64,000 nt of DNA from SB25 sp050180705. Its GTDB lineage: Bacteria > Bacteroidota > Bacteroidia > Bacteroidales > Tenuifilaceae. Below, in pieces: positions 16,218 to 24,465 of the stretch (its first letter is position 1; each line of letters begins with the position of its first letter). The translations under genes and the position numbers were made by a program. The stretch is from contig JBFXDX010000004.1 in the NCBI GenBank assembly GCA_050180705.1, forward strand, positions 62,001-126,000, read 5' to 3'. The notes beneath the pieces were generated by a model. That model did no database searches, was not told the origin of the DNA, and saw only the letters and a program-made list of their open reading frames with translations.

Positions 16218-16844
16218 TCAAACAATCCGATAGATTTCCATTATATTTCTGAGAATTCTATCAAAGTCAATTTTTAAATCTATCAATTTGCCAGAATTGA
16301 TATCAAAAACCCAACCGTGAACTTTAAGTCCTCTGTCCTTATTTGCTCTTTGTACATCTGGCGTTTTGATTACATTAACACATTGTTCTTGAACATTCAA
16401 CTCAACCAATCGCTTATAACGTTCATCTGGATTAGAAATACTATCCAGTTCAACATGGTGAATGCGATAAACATCACGAATGTTTCTTAACCATGGGTTT
16501 AGTATTCCGAAATCAGCAGACTGCATTGATGCCTGGACCCCATTGCAATAGTAATGGCCACATACAACTATATGATCAACCTCAAGGTGAGTTACAGCAT
16601 AAGATATAACAGACATGACATTTATATCGGAATTGGGTACCATATTAGCAATATTTCGGTGTACGAAAATTTCTCCAGGTTTGGCACCCATTAATTCCTC
16701 TGCAGTTACACGACTATCGGAACATCCAATATAAAGTATCTTAGGATTCTGACCTAATGCAAGTTTTTGAAAATAATCCTTATCCTTCTTTAGTTTTTTT
16801 TCAATCCACTGCTTATTATTATCAAAAATCCAATCTATTTCCAT
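16218..16844 (-). CDS. Beta-class carbonic anhydrase
   Basis: This 208-residue zinc enzyme hydrates CO2 to bicarbonate. Zinc ligands and active-site pair are seen in IGCSDSRVTAEEL (Cys, Asp-Arg dyad) and VVCGHYYCNGV (His-x2-Cys). The start lies 2 bp after the stop of the carboxylase beta subunit gene, so it is likely translated from the same mRNA. Supplying bicarbonate to the neighbouring biotin-dependent carboxylase is an attractive explanation for the linkage, but this is inference. Confidence 0.94.
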   Translation of the reverse strand: MEIDWIFDNNKQWIEKKLKKDKDYFQKLALGQNPKILYIGCSDSRVTAEELMGAKPGEIFVHRNIANMVPNSDINVMSVISYAVTHLEVDHIVVCGHYYCNGVQASMQSADFGILNPWLRNIRDVYRIHHVELDSISNPDERYKRLVELNVQEQCVNVIKTPDVQRANKDRGLKVHGWVFDINSGKLIDLKIDFDRILRNIMEIYRIV

Positions 16845-16846
16845 TT

Positions 16847-18388
16847 TTATAGCACAATATTACCATGCTTACGAGGTGGATTTTGCAAACTCTTACTACG
16901 AGTCATCTCGAGAGCTTGTGCTAATTTATTGCGGGTTTGACGTGGAAATATAACCTCATCAATATATCCCAGCTCTGCTGCCCTGTATGGATTTGCAAAC
17001 TTCTCACGATAATCATCGATCAATTCCTGACGACTTTCCTCATTATCAATTTTGCTACGATACAGTATGTTTACTGCTCCTTCGGGGCCCATTACTGCAA
17101 TTTCGGCTGTTGGGTAAGCGAAATTTACGTCGGAACCAACATGCTTGCTCGACATTACACAATACGCTCCGCCATAAGCTTTGCGGGTAATAAGCGCAAT
17201 CTTAGGCACGGTTGCCTCTGAATAAGCGTAAAGCAACTTTGCTCCATGCCTGATTATTCCATTCGACTCCTGATTAATACCGGGTAGAAATCCGGGAACA
17301 TCGACAAATGTAACGAGTGGAATGTTAAACGCATCGCAAAATCGAATAAAGCGTGCCGCTTTAACAGACGCATCAATATCCAAGACTCCAGCAAAGTGTG
17401 CTGGTTGATTCGCCACAATGCCAATGGTATTACCTGCTATTCGAGCAAAACCAACAACGATATTCCTTGCATACATAGGTTGCACCTCAAGAAAATTTTT
17501 GTCGTCAACCACAGTCGTAATCAACTCTTTGATATCGTATGGTCTATTAGGATCGGCAGGGATTAAATTTTGTAACGATTCGTCCTCGCGCTTAATATCA
17601 TCGGTTGTAGGAACAAAAGGAGGATCCTCCATATTATTATCGGGAAGGAAACTCATCAACTCGCGAATTAGCATTAAAGCCTGCTCATCGTTTTCGGCAA
17701 AAAAATGAGCTACACCACTTTTTGCATTATGTGTAATTGCACCTCCCAATTCCTCCTTCGAAACCTCCTCGTGAGTTACAGCCTTTATTACCTCGGGTCC
17801 TGTTACAAACATGTAACTAGAGTCCTTTACCATCACTATAAAATCGGTAAGTGCTGGCGAATAAACAGCCCCTCCTGCGCAAGGCCCCATTATACATGTG
17901 ATTTGAGGAATTACACCAGAACTTTTTACATTATTATGGAAAATTTCGGCATAACCAGCTAAACTTTGCACTCCTTCCTGAATTCGAGCTCCACCAGAAT
18001 CATTTAATCCTAGGATAGGAGCACCCATCTTTATGGCTAATTGCTGTAACTTAATTATCTTATCGGCATTGGCTCGGCTAAGCGTTCCTCCAAATACAGT
18101 AAAGTCATAAGCATAGACATAAACTAAACGATCATCGATTTTACCATAACCAGTAACAATGCCATCGCCAGCAATTTTATTATCGGCCATGCCGAAATCG
18201 GTATTTCGATGAGTTACAAACTTATCGAACTCATTAAAAGTTCCAGGATCGAGAAGTTCAACAATACGTTCACGGGCAGTTTTCTTACCCGAATCATGCT
18301 GTTTTGCAACTCTATCTGCACCTCCAGCTTCATCGGCCAATTTATTTCTTCGTTCTAGTTCTTCGTATAGTTCTTCTAGGGTTTTCAT
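16847..18388 (-). CDS. Acyl-CoA carboxylase, carboxyltransferase (beta) subunit
   Basis: This 513-residue subunit moves the carboxyl group from biotin to an acyl-CoA, most likely propionyl-CoA. It has two crotonase-like halves: LNDSGGARIQEGVQSL and GPCAGGAVYSPALTDFIV in the first, and FVDVPGFLPG and GAKLLYAYSEATVPKIALI with RKAYGGAYCVM in the second. The same family includes the alpha subunit of methylmalonyl-CoA decarboxylase. The linked biotin carboxylase, and the absence of a membrane beta subunit gene, favour an ATP-using carboxylase. It lies between the biotin carrier gene (110-bp gap with a palindrome) and carbonic anhydrase. Confidence 0.93.
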   Translation of the reverse strand: MKTLEELYEELERRNKLADEAGGADRVAKQHDSGKKTARERIVELLDPGTFNEFDKFVTHRNTDFGMADNKIAGDGIVTGYGKIDDRLVYVYAYDFTVFGGTLSRANADKIIKLQQLAIKMGAPILGLNDSGGARIQEGVQSLAGYAEIFHNNVKSSGVIPQITCIMGPCAGGAVYSPALTDFIVMVKDSSYMFVTGPEVIKAVTHEEVSKEELGGAITHNAKSGVAHFFAENDEQALMLIRELMSFLPDNNMEDPPFVPTTDDIKREDESLQNLIPADPNRPYDIKELITTVVDDKNFLEVQPMYARNIVVGFARIAGNTIGIVANQPAHFAGVLDIDASVKAARFIRFCDAFNIPLVTFVDVPGFLPGINQESNGIIRHGAKLLYAYSEATVPKIALITRKAYGGAYCVMSSKHVGSDVNFAYPTAEIAVMGPEGAVNILYRSKIDNEESRQELIDDYREKFANPYRAAELGYIDEVIFPRQTRNKLAQALEMTRSKSLQNPPRKHGNIVL

Positions 18389-18433
18389 TAGTTGTAAGAT
18401 TTTAAAATCTAAATGTTAACTCACACATAACCT

Positions 18434-18477
18434 ATCATTCCAAACGAATAGCGATTTTTCGCTAAGTTCAAAATGAC
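18434..18477. repeat. Palindromic intergenic element
   Basis: Between the carrier protein and the beta subunit genes lies an imperfect 44-bp palindrome. The centre TAGCGA-TTTT-TCGCTA is perfect; the outer arms (ATCATT... and ...AATGAC) pair with mismatches. It lacks a T-run, so it looks more like an intergenic repeat or mRNA-stabilising hairpin than a terminator. I see no second copy in the window. Confidence 0.45.
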
Positions 18478-18498
18478 AAAAATTAACAAGATTAACGG

Positions 18499-19008
18499 TT
18501 ATTCAATCTCAATTAGAGGTTGATTTGCATTGATATTATCGCCTTCGGCAACATGAATCTTCTTTATAACTCCGTCAACCGAAGCTTTATACTCACTCTC
18601 CATTTTCATTGCCGAAATGGTTATAACTGTTGTTCCCTTTGTTACGGATTCTCCCTCCGAAACAGGAATCTTTACAACCCTTCCGGGCATTGGCGTTGAA
18701 ATAATTCTGTCGGCAGAATGATCGTCGCCTGATTTACGACTCATCAAATAACGACTCTGAGCATCAATGATTTCAACCTCATGGGAATTGTAAAAGGTGT
18801 TTACATAATAATTCTTAGGACCATCACCCGGAATAATCTCAATATTATAGGATTTCCCTTCGTGAAGAATCGAATAAACACCATTCTCGACCATGGCTAT
18901 ATCGATATCATACTGCACTCCATCTATTTCAACAGTGGCGAATTGTCCCTCACGTTTTATCATCTTTACACTGGCAATTCTATCGCCAATCTTAACTTCA
19001 TATCCCAT
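18499..19008 (-). CDS. Biotin carboxyl carrier protein of acyl-CoA carboxylase
   Basis: This 169-residue protein has a biotinyl domain in its last 75 residues: TPMPGRVVKIPVSEGESV, then ISAMKMESE with the biotinylated Lys, then VAEGDNINANQPLIEIE. The N-terminal half is an extra beta-rich segment seen in carrier subunits of Bacteroidota propionyl-CoA carboxylase-type complexes. It carries CO2 between the biotin carboxylase encoded just upstream and the carboxyltransferase encoded downstream. Confidence 0.93.
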   Translation of the reverse strand: MGYEVKIGDRIASVKMIKREGQFATVEIDGVQYDIDIAMVENGVYSILHEGKSYNIEIIPGDGPKNYYVNTFYNSHEVEIIDAQSRYLMSRKSGDDHSADRIISTPMPGRVVKIPVSEGESVTKGTTVITISAMKMESEYKASVDGVIKKIHVAEGDNINANQPLIEIE

Positions 19009-19068
19009 TTTATCAGGTATTTAGACTGAGAATTTTAGACTATAGATTTTAATAGCCAAAAGAGCCCA

Positions 19069-20583
19069 TCAAATTCTTTGTAAATTTTTCTTCAAACCGT
19101 AATTTTTCCAGTTGTCAGATCCATGAGAAACTGTAAAATCACTCATAGCAACCTTTTCCATTTTGGTTATATAATCGAAATACGCAGCGATTACGGCCAT
19201 ATCCTTAAAGATTTTAGTTTCCTTTGAGGCAACAGACATCAGCTCATCGATGTGTTCGTCGACAAAGTGCGTATTGTAGTTTCCACTACGGAAATCATCA
19301 TTATCCATTATGCGCTTAAGAAAACGAATGGAAGTTTTAACACCAGTAATTTTGTACTCGTAAAGTGCACGTCTCATTCGCTCGATGGCTTCCTCACGAG
19401 TTCTTCCCCAAGCAATCAACTTGGTAATCATTGGATCGTAGTATATCGGAATCTCGTAACCATCATAAACATAGCCATCGGTTCGCAGACCCAATCCATT
19501 GGGCTCGCTGATATGTCGAATTAAACCTGGTGATGGCATGAAATTATTAAAAGGATCCTCCGCCGAAACACGACACTCTATTGCATGTCCATGCTGAAAT
19601 ACCTCTTCTTGCTTAAATGAAATGGGCAAATCCGAAGCTACCCGAAACTGTTCCTTCACCAAATCGATACCAGTTACTCGCTCTGTGATTGGATGCTCAA
19701 CCTGCAAACGGGTATTCATTTCTAGGAAATAGAAATTCCTGTCGGCATCAACCAAAAACTCGATAGTTCCTGCACCATAATAATTAACAGCTTTGGCTGC
19801 TTTTACCGCAGCTTCACCCATTTGCTGACGCAACTCTGGAGTGATAAACGGTGATGGTGTTTCCTCAATCATTTTCTGGTGACGACGCTGTATAGAACAT
19901 TCGCGCTCGAACAAATGAACCGTATTGCCAAACTTGTCGGCCAGAATCTGAAACTCAATATGATGAGGATGTTCTACATACTTCTCGATATAAACAGTAT
20001 CATCGCCAAACGATGACATCGCTTCCGATTGTGCCATTTTGAGAGCAGAAATCAGATCGGACTCCTTACGAACCAAGCGCATTCCTTTTCCACCACCACC
20101 AGCAGAAGCCTTGATGATGATTGGCAAACCAATTTCGGCAACAATTTTCTTTACAGCATCGGCATCGACAACCTTTTGCTGCGTACCAGGAACAACCGGA
20201 ACTCCTGCGGCAATCATAGTTTGACGGGCGGTAATTTTATCGCCCATGGTAGTTATTGCATTAGGATCGGGGCCAATGAATACAAGACCAGCCGATTTAC
20301 ACTTTCGAGCAAACTCAGCATTTTCCGATAGAAATCCGTAACCTGGATGAATTGCATCGGCACCGCATTTAAGAGCGGTTTCAATAATTTTATCGCCATT
20401 CAGGTAACTTTCTCGAGATGGTGATGATCCGATGTGATATGCCTCATCGGCATAACGGACATGCATTGCGCGACGGTCGGAGTCGGAATAAACAGCCACA
20501 GAAAGAATCCCCAATTCGTGGCACGACCTAGCAACCCGGACGGCTATCTCGCCCCGGTTGGCAATCAATACTTTTTTAATCAT
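19069..20583 (-). CDS. accC: Biotin carboxylase subunit of acyl-CoA carboxylase
   Basis: This 504-residue ATP-grasp enzyme carboxylates biotin with ATP and bicarbonate. Motifs are KVLIANRGEIAVRVAR at the start, IHPGYGFLSENAEFA, KASAGGGGKGMR (ATP-binding Gly-rich loop), ERECSIQRRHQKMIEE, and EMNTRLQVEHPITE (metal and bicarbonate site). The last about 55 residues beyond the usual 450 form a C-terminal extension. It is the first gene of the four-gene carboxylase/carbonic anhydrase unit. The upstream region holds palindromes. Confidence 0.94.
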   Translation of the reverse strand: MIKKVLIANRGEIAVRVARSCHELGILSVAVYSDSDRRAMHVRYADEAYHIGSSPSRESYLNGDKIIETALKCGADAIHPGYGFLSENAEFARKCKSAGLVFIGPDPNAITTMGDKITARQTMIAAGVPVVPGTQQKVVDADAVKKIVAEIGLPIIIKASAGGGGKGMRLVRKESDLISALKMAQSEAMSSFGDDTVYIEKYVEHPHHIEFQILADKFGNTVHLFERECSIQRRHQKMIEETPSPFITPELRQQMGEAAVKAAKAVNYYGAGTIEFLVDADRNFYFLEMNTRLQVEHPITERVTGIDLVKEQFRVASDLPISFKQEEVFQHGHAIECRVSAEDPFNNFMPSPGLIRHISEPNGLGLRTDGYVYDGYEIPIYYDPMITKLIAWGRTREEAIERMRRALYEYKITGVKTSIRFLKRIMDNDDFRSGNYNTHFVDEHIDELMSVASKETKIFKDMAVIAAYFDYITKMEKVAMSDFTVSHGSDNWKNYGLKKNLQRI

Positions 20584-20609
20584 AAAAGTCCCAAATAAGA
20601 ATCCGGGGT

Positions 20610-20683
20610 CAAAGGTAAGTATTTTTTATGCTATAAAACATATGTTTCAGAAATTTTATGTTTTGCAGCAGTGTTTTATAGCA
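20610..20683 (-). promoter_or_regulatory. Putative promoter and operator of the carboxylase operon
   Basis: TACCTTTG on the minus strand (20610-20617) is a good -7 box. The -33 region is replaced by a perfect 12-bp palindrome AAACATATGTTT (20636-20647). A second, larger inverted repeat, TGCTATAAAACA (20629-20640) with TGTTTTATAGCA (20672-20683), has 12-bp perfect arms. Overlap of symmetric sites with the promoter suggests control by a dimeric regulator. The larger repeat could instead form a hairpin after the LytTR gene. Confidence 0.5.
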
Positions 20684-20836
20684 CAAGTATTTCTTTTGCA
20701 ATCGTTTTAGATCAACGTATTGGTGGACGATTTTTTTTGATTTACATTTCCAATAAAATATCAGAAATCAATCGAAAAAGTCCGTTTTCTATTGATTTAC
20801 TAGGGAAAACTGCTAAAGCATTTCATCTATAGCAGT

Positions 20837-21541
20837 CTAACCCAATCGACTCACAACATTATCTCTATAGCTGCGACCTATGGGTATTTGTTTTTGATTT
20901 ATTTCGACAAATGCATGCGTGAAAACACTGATATACTGGATATTTACAATGTATGCACGATGAATCCTAAGAAACTGAGAACTATCGAGCATTGTCTCAA
21001 TCCCTGACAACCGTAAATAACAGACCAGCGTTTTTTGTTTGGTGTGTACTTTCACATAATCATCTAAACTTTCGATATAGAGTATGTCATCAATATCAAC
21101 CTTAAAATTCTTTTTATCTGATTTAAGCACTATTTGTCGATGTTCCAAAATAGGAGTATCAGAAACAATTTGTTTTGCAGTCTCATAAAACTTGCTAATC
21201 GCTTTAAGAAACCGATCGAATGGTATCGGCTTCACCAAGTAATCCAACGCATCAACATCGAAAGCATCGGCAGCATAATTACGATACGCTGTGGTAAAAA
21301 TAACCTTAGGTGGTTTGGAAATGGATTTGAGAAATTCGAGCCCATTAATACCAGGCATCTCAATATCAAGGAAAATTAAATCAACCTTAGCACTGTGTAT
21401 CACCTTAAGTGCATCTAGTGCATTCGTAAAGCAACCCAACACGTCGAAATCGTCAATTCTATCGACATAACTATTGATGACTCTTAGCGCTATTGGCTCA
21501 TCGTCGATTATTATGCATGTATACTTTGTTCCTTTCTCCAT
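20837..21541 (-). CDS. LytTR-family response regulator
   Basis: This 234-residue regulator has a receiver domain at residues 6-125 (IIDDEP, LIFLDIEMPGINGLEFL with the phosphoacceptor Asp, TTAYRNYAADAF, Lys in LVKPIPFDRF) and a LytTR DNA-binding domain at 135-234 (IVLKSDKKNFKVDIDDILYIESLDDYVKV, LRIHRAYIVN). The partner kinase gene is directly upstream with a 1-bp gap. LytTR proteins often activate neighbouring genes; the short MotA/ExbB-like gene beyond the kinase is a candidate. Confidence 0.95.
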   Translation of the reverse strand: MEKGTKYTCIIIDDEPIALRVINSYVDRIDDFDVLGCFTNALDALKVIHSAKVDLIFLDIEMPGINGLEFLKSISKPPKVIFTTAYRNYAADAFDVDALDYLVKPIPFDRFLKAISKFYETAKQIVSDTPILEHRQIVLKSDKKNFKVDIDDILYIESLDDYVKVHTKQKTLVCYLRLSGIETMLDSSQFLRIHRAYIVNIQYISVFTHAFVEINQKQIPIGRSYRDNVVSRLG

Positions 21542-21542
21542 T

Positions 21543-22610
21543 CTATGTAAGCCTTAACTGAAGCGAGACTCTATATATATTATTATCGGTACTAATATTG
21601 AGTGTATATTGATTATTGTACAGTAAATTCAGTCGTTCTTCAACATTTTTAAGCCCAATACCATTTCGAGATTTTGACTCATCTATAACCAAAAAAGTAT
21701 TTTCCACCTCAAAGTCAAGTGAATTATCATCAACTTTCAAACGAATGCAAATACTGCTCTCTCCGCTGGTTTTATTTGCTCCGTGCTTAAACGCATTCTC
21801 TACAAATGAGAATAACAACAGGGGCGCAATTTCCAGATTATCGAGTGAATTCTCAATTGTAAAGTCCACTTTTAAACGGCTGTCGTGCCGAAGTTTTTCG
21901 AGATCAATATAATTCTTAATAAACTCAATCTCATTCCTCATAGCAACCTTCTCGCTATCGCACTCATACAGCATATAATCGAGCAACGAAGATAATTTCA
22001 AAATCACTTCAGGAGTGGATTTTGAGTTCTCCATCCACAAACCGTATAGGTTATTGAGCATATTAAATAGAAAATGTGGGTGAAGTTGACCTTGGAGCAA
22101 TTTTAATTTAGCCTCCTGCAACTTCAACTCGGTTTCAGTTTTTTGCTGCTCGGCTCTATTGCGCTCAATTAGCTTGGTGTAGGTTTCCTTTATGAAATGA
22201 ATAATTGCAGCAAACATTATTATTAGAAAACTGCCAGAAATAAGCAGGCCCAAATCGGTATGATTAGGAAGTGCTGTAAGCGGATAGTAATACGCTGTAT
22301 ACCAGATGATAAAAATAACACTAATAATATTAATCCATACCGAAAATATAACAGCGAATACTAACAGGTAAATAAATCTCAACGTTTTTCCACCAAAAAG
22401 GTATCTAGGAATAAGATAGTAGTTAATAAGTGTACTGATGCCAAAACTAATAACGGTAATAATTACAGAAACAGCAACACGTACTACAAAATCGTACTGA
22501 CTATTGCTAAAAACAAATAGCAACAACATTGCAGCAAATATCCAGTATAGGAATTGCCACAGTCGGCGAAGTTTTTCGGAAAGTATTATATTTTCGCTTT
22601 TAAACATCAT
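21543..22610 (-). CDS. LytS/YehU-type sensor histidine kinase
   Basis: This is about 355 residues from the ATG at 22610 (a second ATG follows directly). Four or five membrane helices fill residues 15-150, then a coiled-coil linker with RAEQQKTETELKLQEAKLK, the His-kinase domain (LHPHFLFNMLNNLYGL with the phosphorylated His), and an ATPase domain with LLLFSFVENAFKHG and NGIGLKNVEERL. No periplasmic sensor domain is evident, so it probably senses within the membrane. It is coupled to the LytTR regulator downstream. Confidence 0.92.
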   Translation of the reverse strand: MMFKSENIILSEKLRRLWQFLYWIFAAMLLLFVFSNSQYDFVVRVAVSVIITVISFGISTLINYYLIPRYLFGGKTLRFIYLLVFAVIFSVWINIISVIFIIWYTAYYYPLTALPNHTDLGLLISGSFLIIMFAAIIHFIKETYTKLIERNRAEQQKTETELKLQEAKLKLLQGQLHPHFLFNMLNNLYGLWMENSKSTPEVILKLSSLLDYMLYECDSEKVAMRNEIEFIKNYIDLEKLRHDSRLKVDFTIENSLDNLEIAPLLLFSFVENAFKHGANKTSGESSICIRLKVDDNSLDFEVENTFLVIDESKSRNGIGLKNVEERLNLLYNNQYTLNISTDNNIYRVSLQLRLT

Positions 22611-22901
22611 GCCGTTCAAAGATAACCGCAATAAAGTAAAGAAAAAGCAGATTGATACAAAATTCGGCGAACAGCAACATATACACCCTGAACAAACTTT
22701 AATTCCCGAGTTGGATTGGGCAAATAATCATCCCATATTGAGTGTAATGAGAAATATACCTCGCTATTGGAAAAAATAAGTAACAATTGACATGCTATTT
22801 GTACGTTAAGGGGGGATAATGGTTTGTTCGCCTAAATAGTTTTTATTTACTTGCATGATGCACTAAAATTGGCCTATGTTTAACTTAAAACTTTTAAAGC
22901 C

Positions 22902-23270
22902 ATGCTTAAATTACATTTAATTGAAGGAGGTCTTTGGTGGATGCTTCCTATCTACATCATGTGGATCGCCGTTTTAGTGCTAAGTGTTATTGTTACATAC
23001 AAAATGTTTCATAATAGAAAAAGTCCAACACTAAAGCCAATCTATGACTTAATCCTCTTTATCGGGAGTTTTGCATTTCTTTTTGGTTTACTTGGACAAG
23101 TCATGGGCATTATGCAAATGATGGATTGTATTGGAGAAATTGGTGGAATTTCGCCTGCACTAATTGCAAAAGGATTTAATGTAACCATGCTAACAACAAC
23201 CTATGGATTTATGCTATTTATAGTATCATACACTATTTGGTTTATTGCCAAAAGGATAAATATAAGTTAG
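22902..23270 (+). CDS. Short MotA/TolQ/ExbB-like membrane protein
   Basis: This 122-residue protein has three predicted helices (about residues 11-33, 47-67 and 90-115). The stretch GLLGQVMGIMQMM followed by ISPALIAKGFNVTMLTTTYG matches the proton-channel core of the MotA/TolQ/ExbB family. Full ExbB or TolQ proteins are about 200-240 residues, so this is a minimal form with no long cytoplasmic domain. No ExbD/TolR partner is nearby. It is divergent from the LytTR/LytS pair. A hairpin terminator follows. Confidence 0.75.
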   Translation: MLKLHLIEGGLWWMLPIYIMWIAVLVLSVIVTYKMFHNRKSPTLKPIYDLILFIGSFAFLFGLLGQVMGIMQMMDCIGEIGGISPALIAKGFNVTMLTTTYGFMLFIVSYTIWFIAKRINIS

Positions 23271-23291
23271 CATTCACTAAATTGATGTTAT

Positions 23292-23320
23292 TAGCCAGTA
23301 GGTTTACTACTGGCTATTTT
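23292..23320 (+). terminator. Intrinsic terminator after the ExbB-like gene
   Basis: Perfect 10-bp stem TAGCCAGTAG/CTACTGGCTA with a 5-nt loop, then TTTT. Confidence 0.88.
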
Positions 23321-23453
23321 ATTACTAAGAAAATCATAAGATAACTACTTGTTTATATGTTTTTTTAATATACATAACAAAGATTTCATTAAAACTAAAA
23401 ATATGTAAAAAATTATTATTATTGCAACAACGTTTAACCTAAACTAATGTAAA

Positions 23454-23900
23454 ATGAAAAAACATTCTCAACTTTTATTTGTAGCATTAATGCTTACTAT
23501 TCCTTTCTTCTCAAATGCACAAACAGAATTAATTGATTATTCAGATCAACCAGGAGGAGGAAGTAATCTGATTCCTACTTACTTTAACAGTAGCATTTGT
23601 AAAACCATCAATAATTACTTTACAGTAAGTTTTCAAACTCAAAGCGGCGTAAATCAGCCTATTAATCTTCAAGTTCTTTCGTGTTCATCCGACCCTGAAG
23701 TTCATGTAGTTGGAGTTACAGTTGTATCGTTTAATCAGCTGAGTACCATGTATGAGCTAAATTTGGAAATTATCATAGATGTTGATAATACACCCGATTG
23801 TCCAATTACAGAACTTTGCCCACTTATTATAAACACTTACAGGTACAATGTAACCATTAAAACAAATGGTTCTTGCACGTATAGCAGTGTAGAAATCTAG
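23454..23900 (+). CDS. Secreted protein, unknown function
   Basis: I do not recognise this 148-residue protein. It has a clear signal peptide (KK at the start, core LLFVALMLTIPFFS, cleavage near NAQ). The mature part is beta-rich and has cysteines spaced as in small disulfide-bonded domains (SICKT, SCSSDP, DCPITELCPL, GSCTYS). It is flanked by terminators on both sides and so is transcribed alone. No sorting domain is present. Confidence 0.7.
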   Translation: MKKHSQLLFVALMLTIPFFSNAQTELIDYSDQPGGGSNLIPTYFNSSICKTINNYFTVSFQTQSGVNQPINLQVLSCSSDPEVHVVGVTVVSFNQLSTMYELNLEIIIDVDNTPDCPITELCPLIINTYRYNVTIKTNGSCTYSSVEI

Positions 23901-23923
23901 ATTCTTTAATAATATGTTAAGAT

Positions 23924-23947
23924 AAAGGGAAGCAATTGCTTCCCTTT
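23924..23947. terminator. Terminator between convergent genes
   Basis: Perfect stem AAAGGGAAGC/GCTTCCCTTT with loop AATT. The A and T flanks allow it to serve the secreted protein gene and the convergent ferredoxin gene. Confidence 0.85.
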
Positions 23948-23970
23948 GCTTTTACTGAAACAGACCACTT

Positions 23971-24234
23971 CTACTTAAATCGAATAACCTCTATTGCCTG
24001 CTGCTTGCAAATACTCATGCAACGCAAGCAACCTGTACAATTTTGGGGATTGGCAACAATAACTTTTCTTTTCTCTGATATTGAATGTTCCTTCATTAAG
24101 AAAACATTCCGAGAACAAACCTCAGTGCATGCTGAGCAATTGGAACATTTGACTGAATCAATAAAGATATAAATTTCTCTTTTTATGGAAGTGGCAGGCC
24201 TATTATTATGTACCGATATATGCAAGGCTGGCAT
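23971..24234 (-). CDS. 4Fe-4S dicluster ferredoxin-like protein
   Basis: This 87-residue protein carries two [4Fe-4S] motifs: CSNCSACTEVC with a later paired Cys in the second motif, and CTGCLRCMSIC. Spacing is that of bacterial 2[4Fe-4S] ferredoxins. The first 25 residues are atypical, so the true start may be further in, but no better ATG is apparent. It probably shuttles electrons in the cytoplasm. No redox enzyme is adjacent. Confidence 0.82.
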   Translation of the reverse strand: MPALHISVHNNRPATSIKREIYIFIDSVKCSNCSACTEVCSRNVFLMKEHSISEKRKVIVANPQNCTGCLRCMSICKQQAIEVIRFK

Positions 24235-24465
24235 TATTAGATATCATTTACTTAATACGACGAGTATGCATGCGAAATATTTCATGGAATTATAAAATAA
24301 CAAAGAACAAGTACTTTATTATACAATTTACAGTGAACAGGTTCAGTTTTTATTGTTCCAAAAAGTTATTTCATCAATCATTTTAATGTATTCATCGATT
24401 GACAGTTGCACATGAAATGTATTTCTTTTACTTTTATTAAATAAAAGAAATCAAACTAAAATGCT

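Noticed and set aside
22609..22779. A 56-codon plus-strand ORF that begins at the start codon of the LytS-type kinase
   Set aside because: Highly polar, low-complexity product, no promoter or ribosome site of its own, and it overlaps the kinase start in antisense. It could be real, but nothing beyond an open frame supports it.
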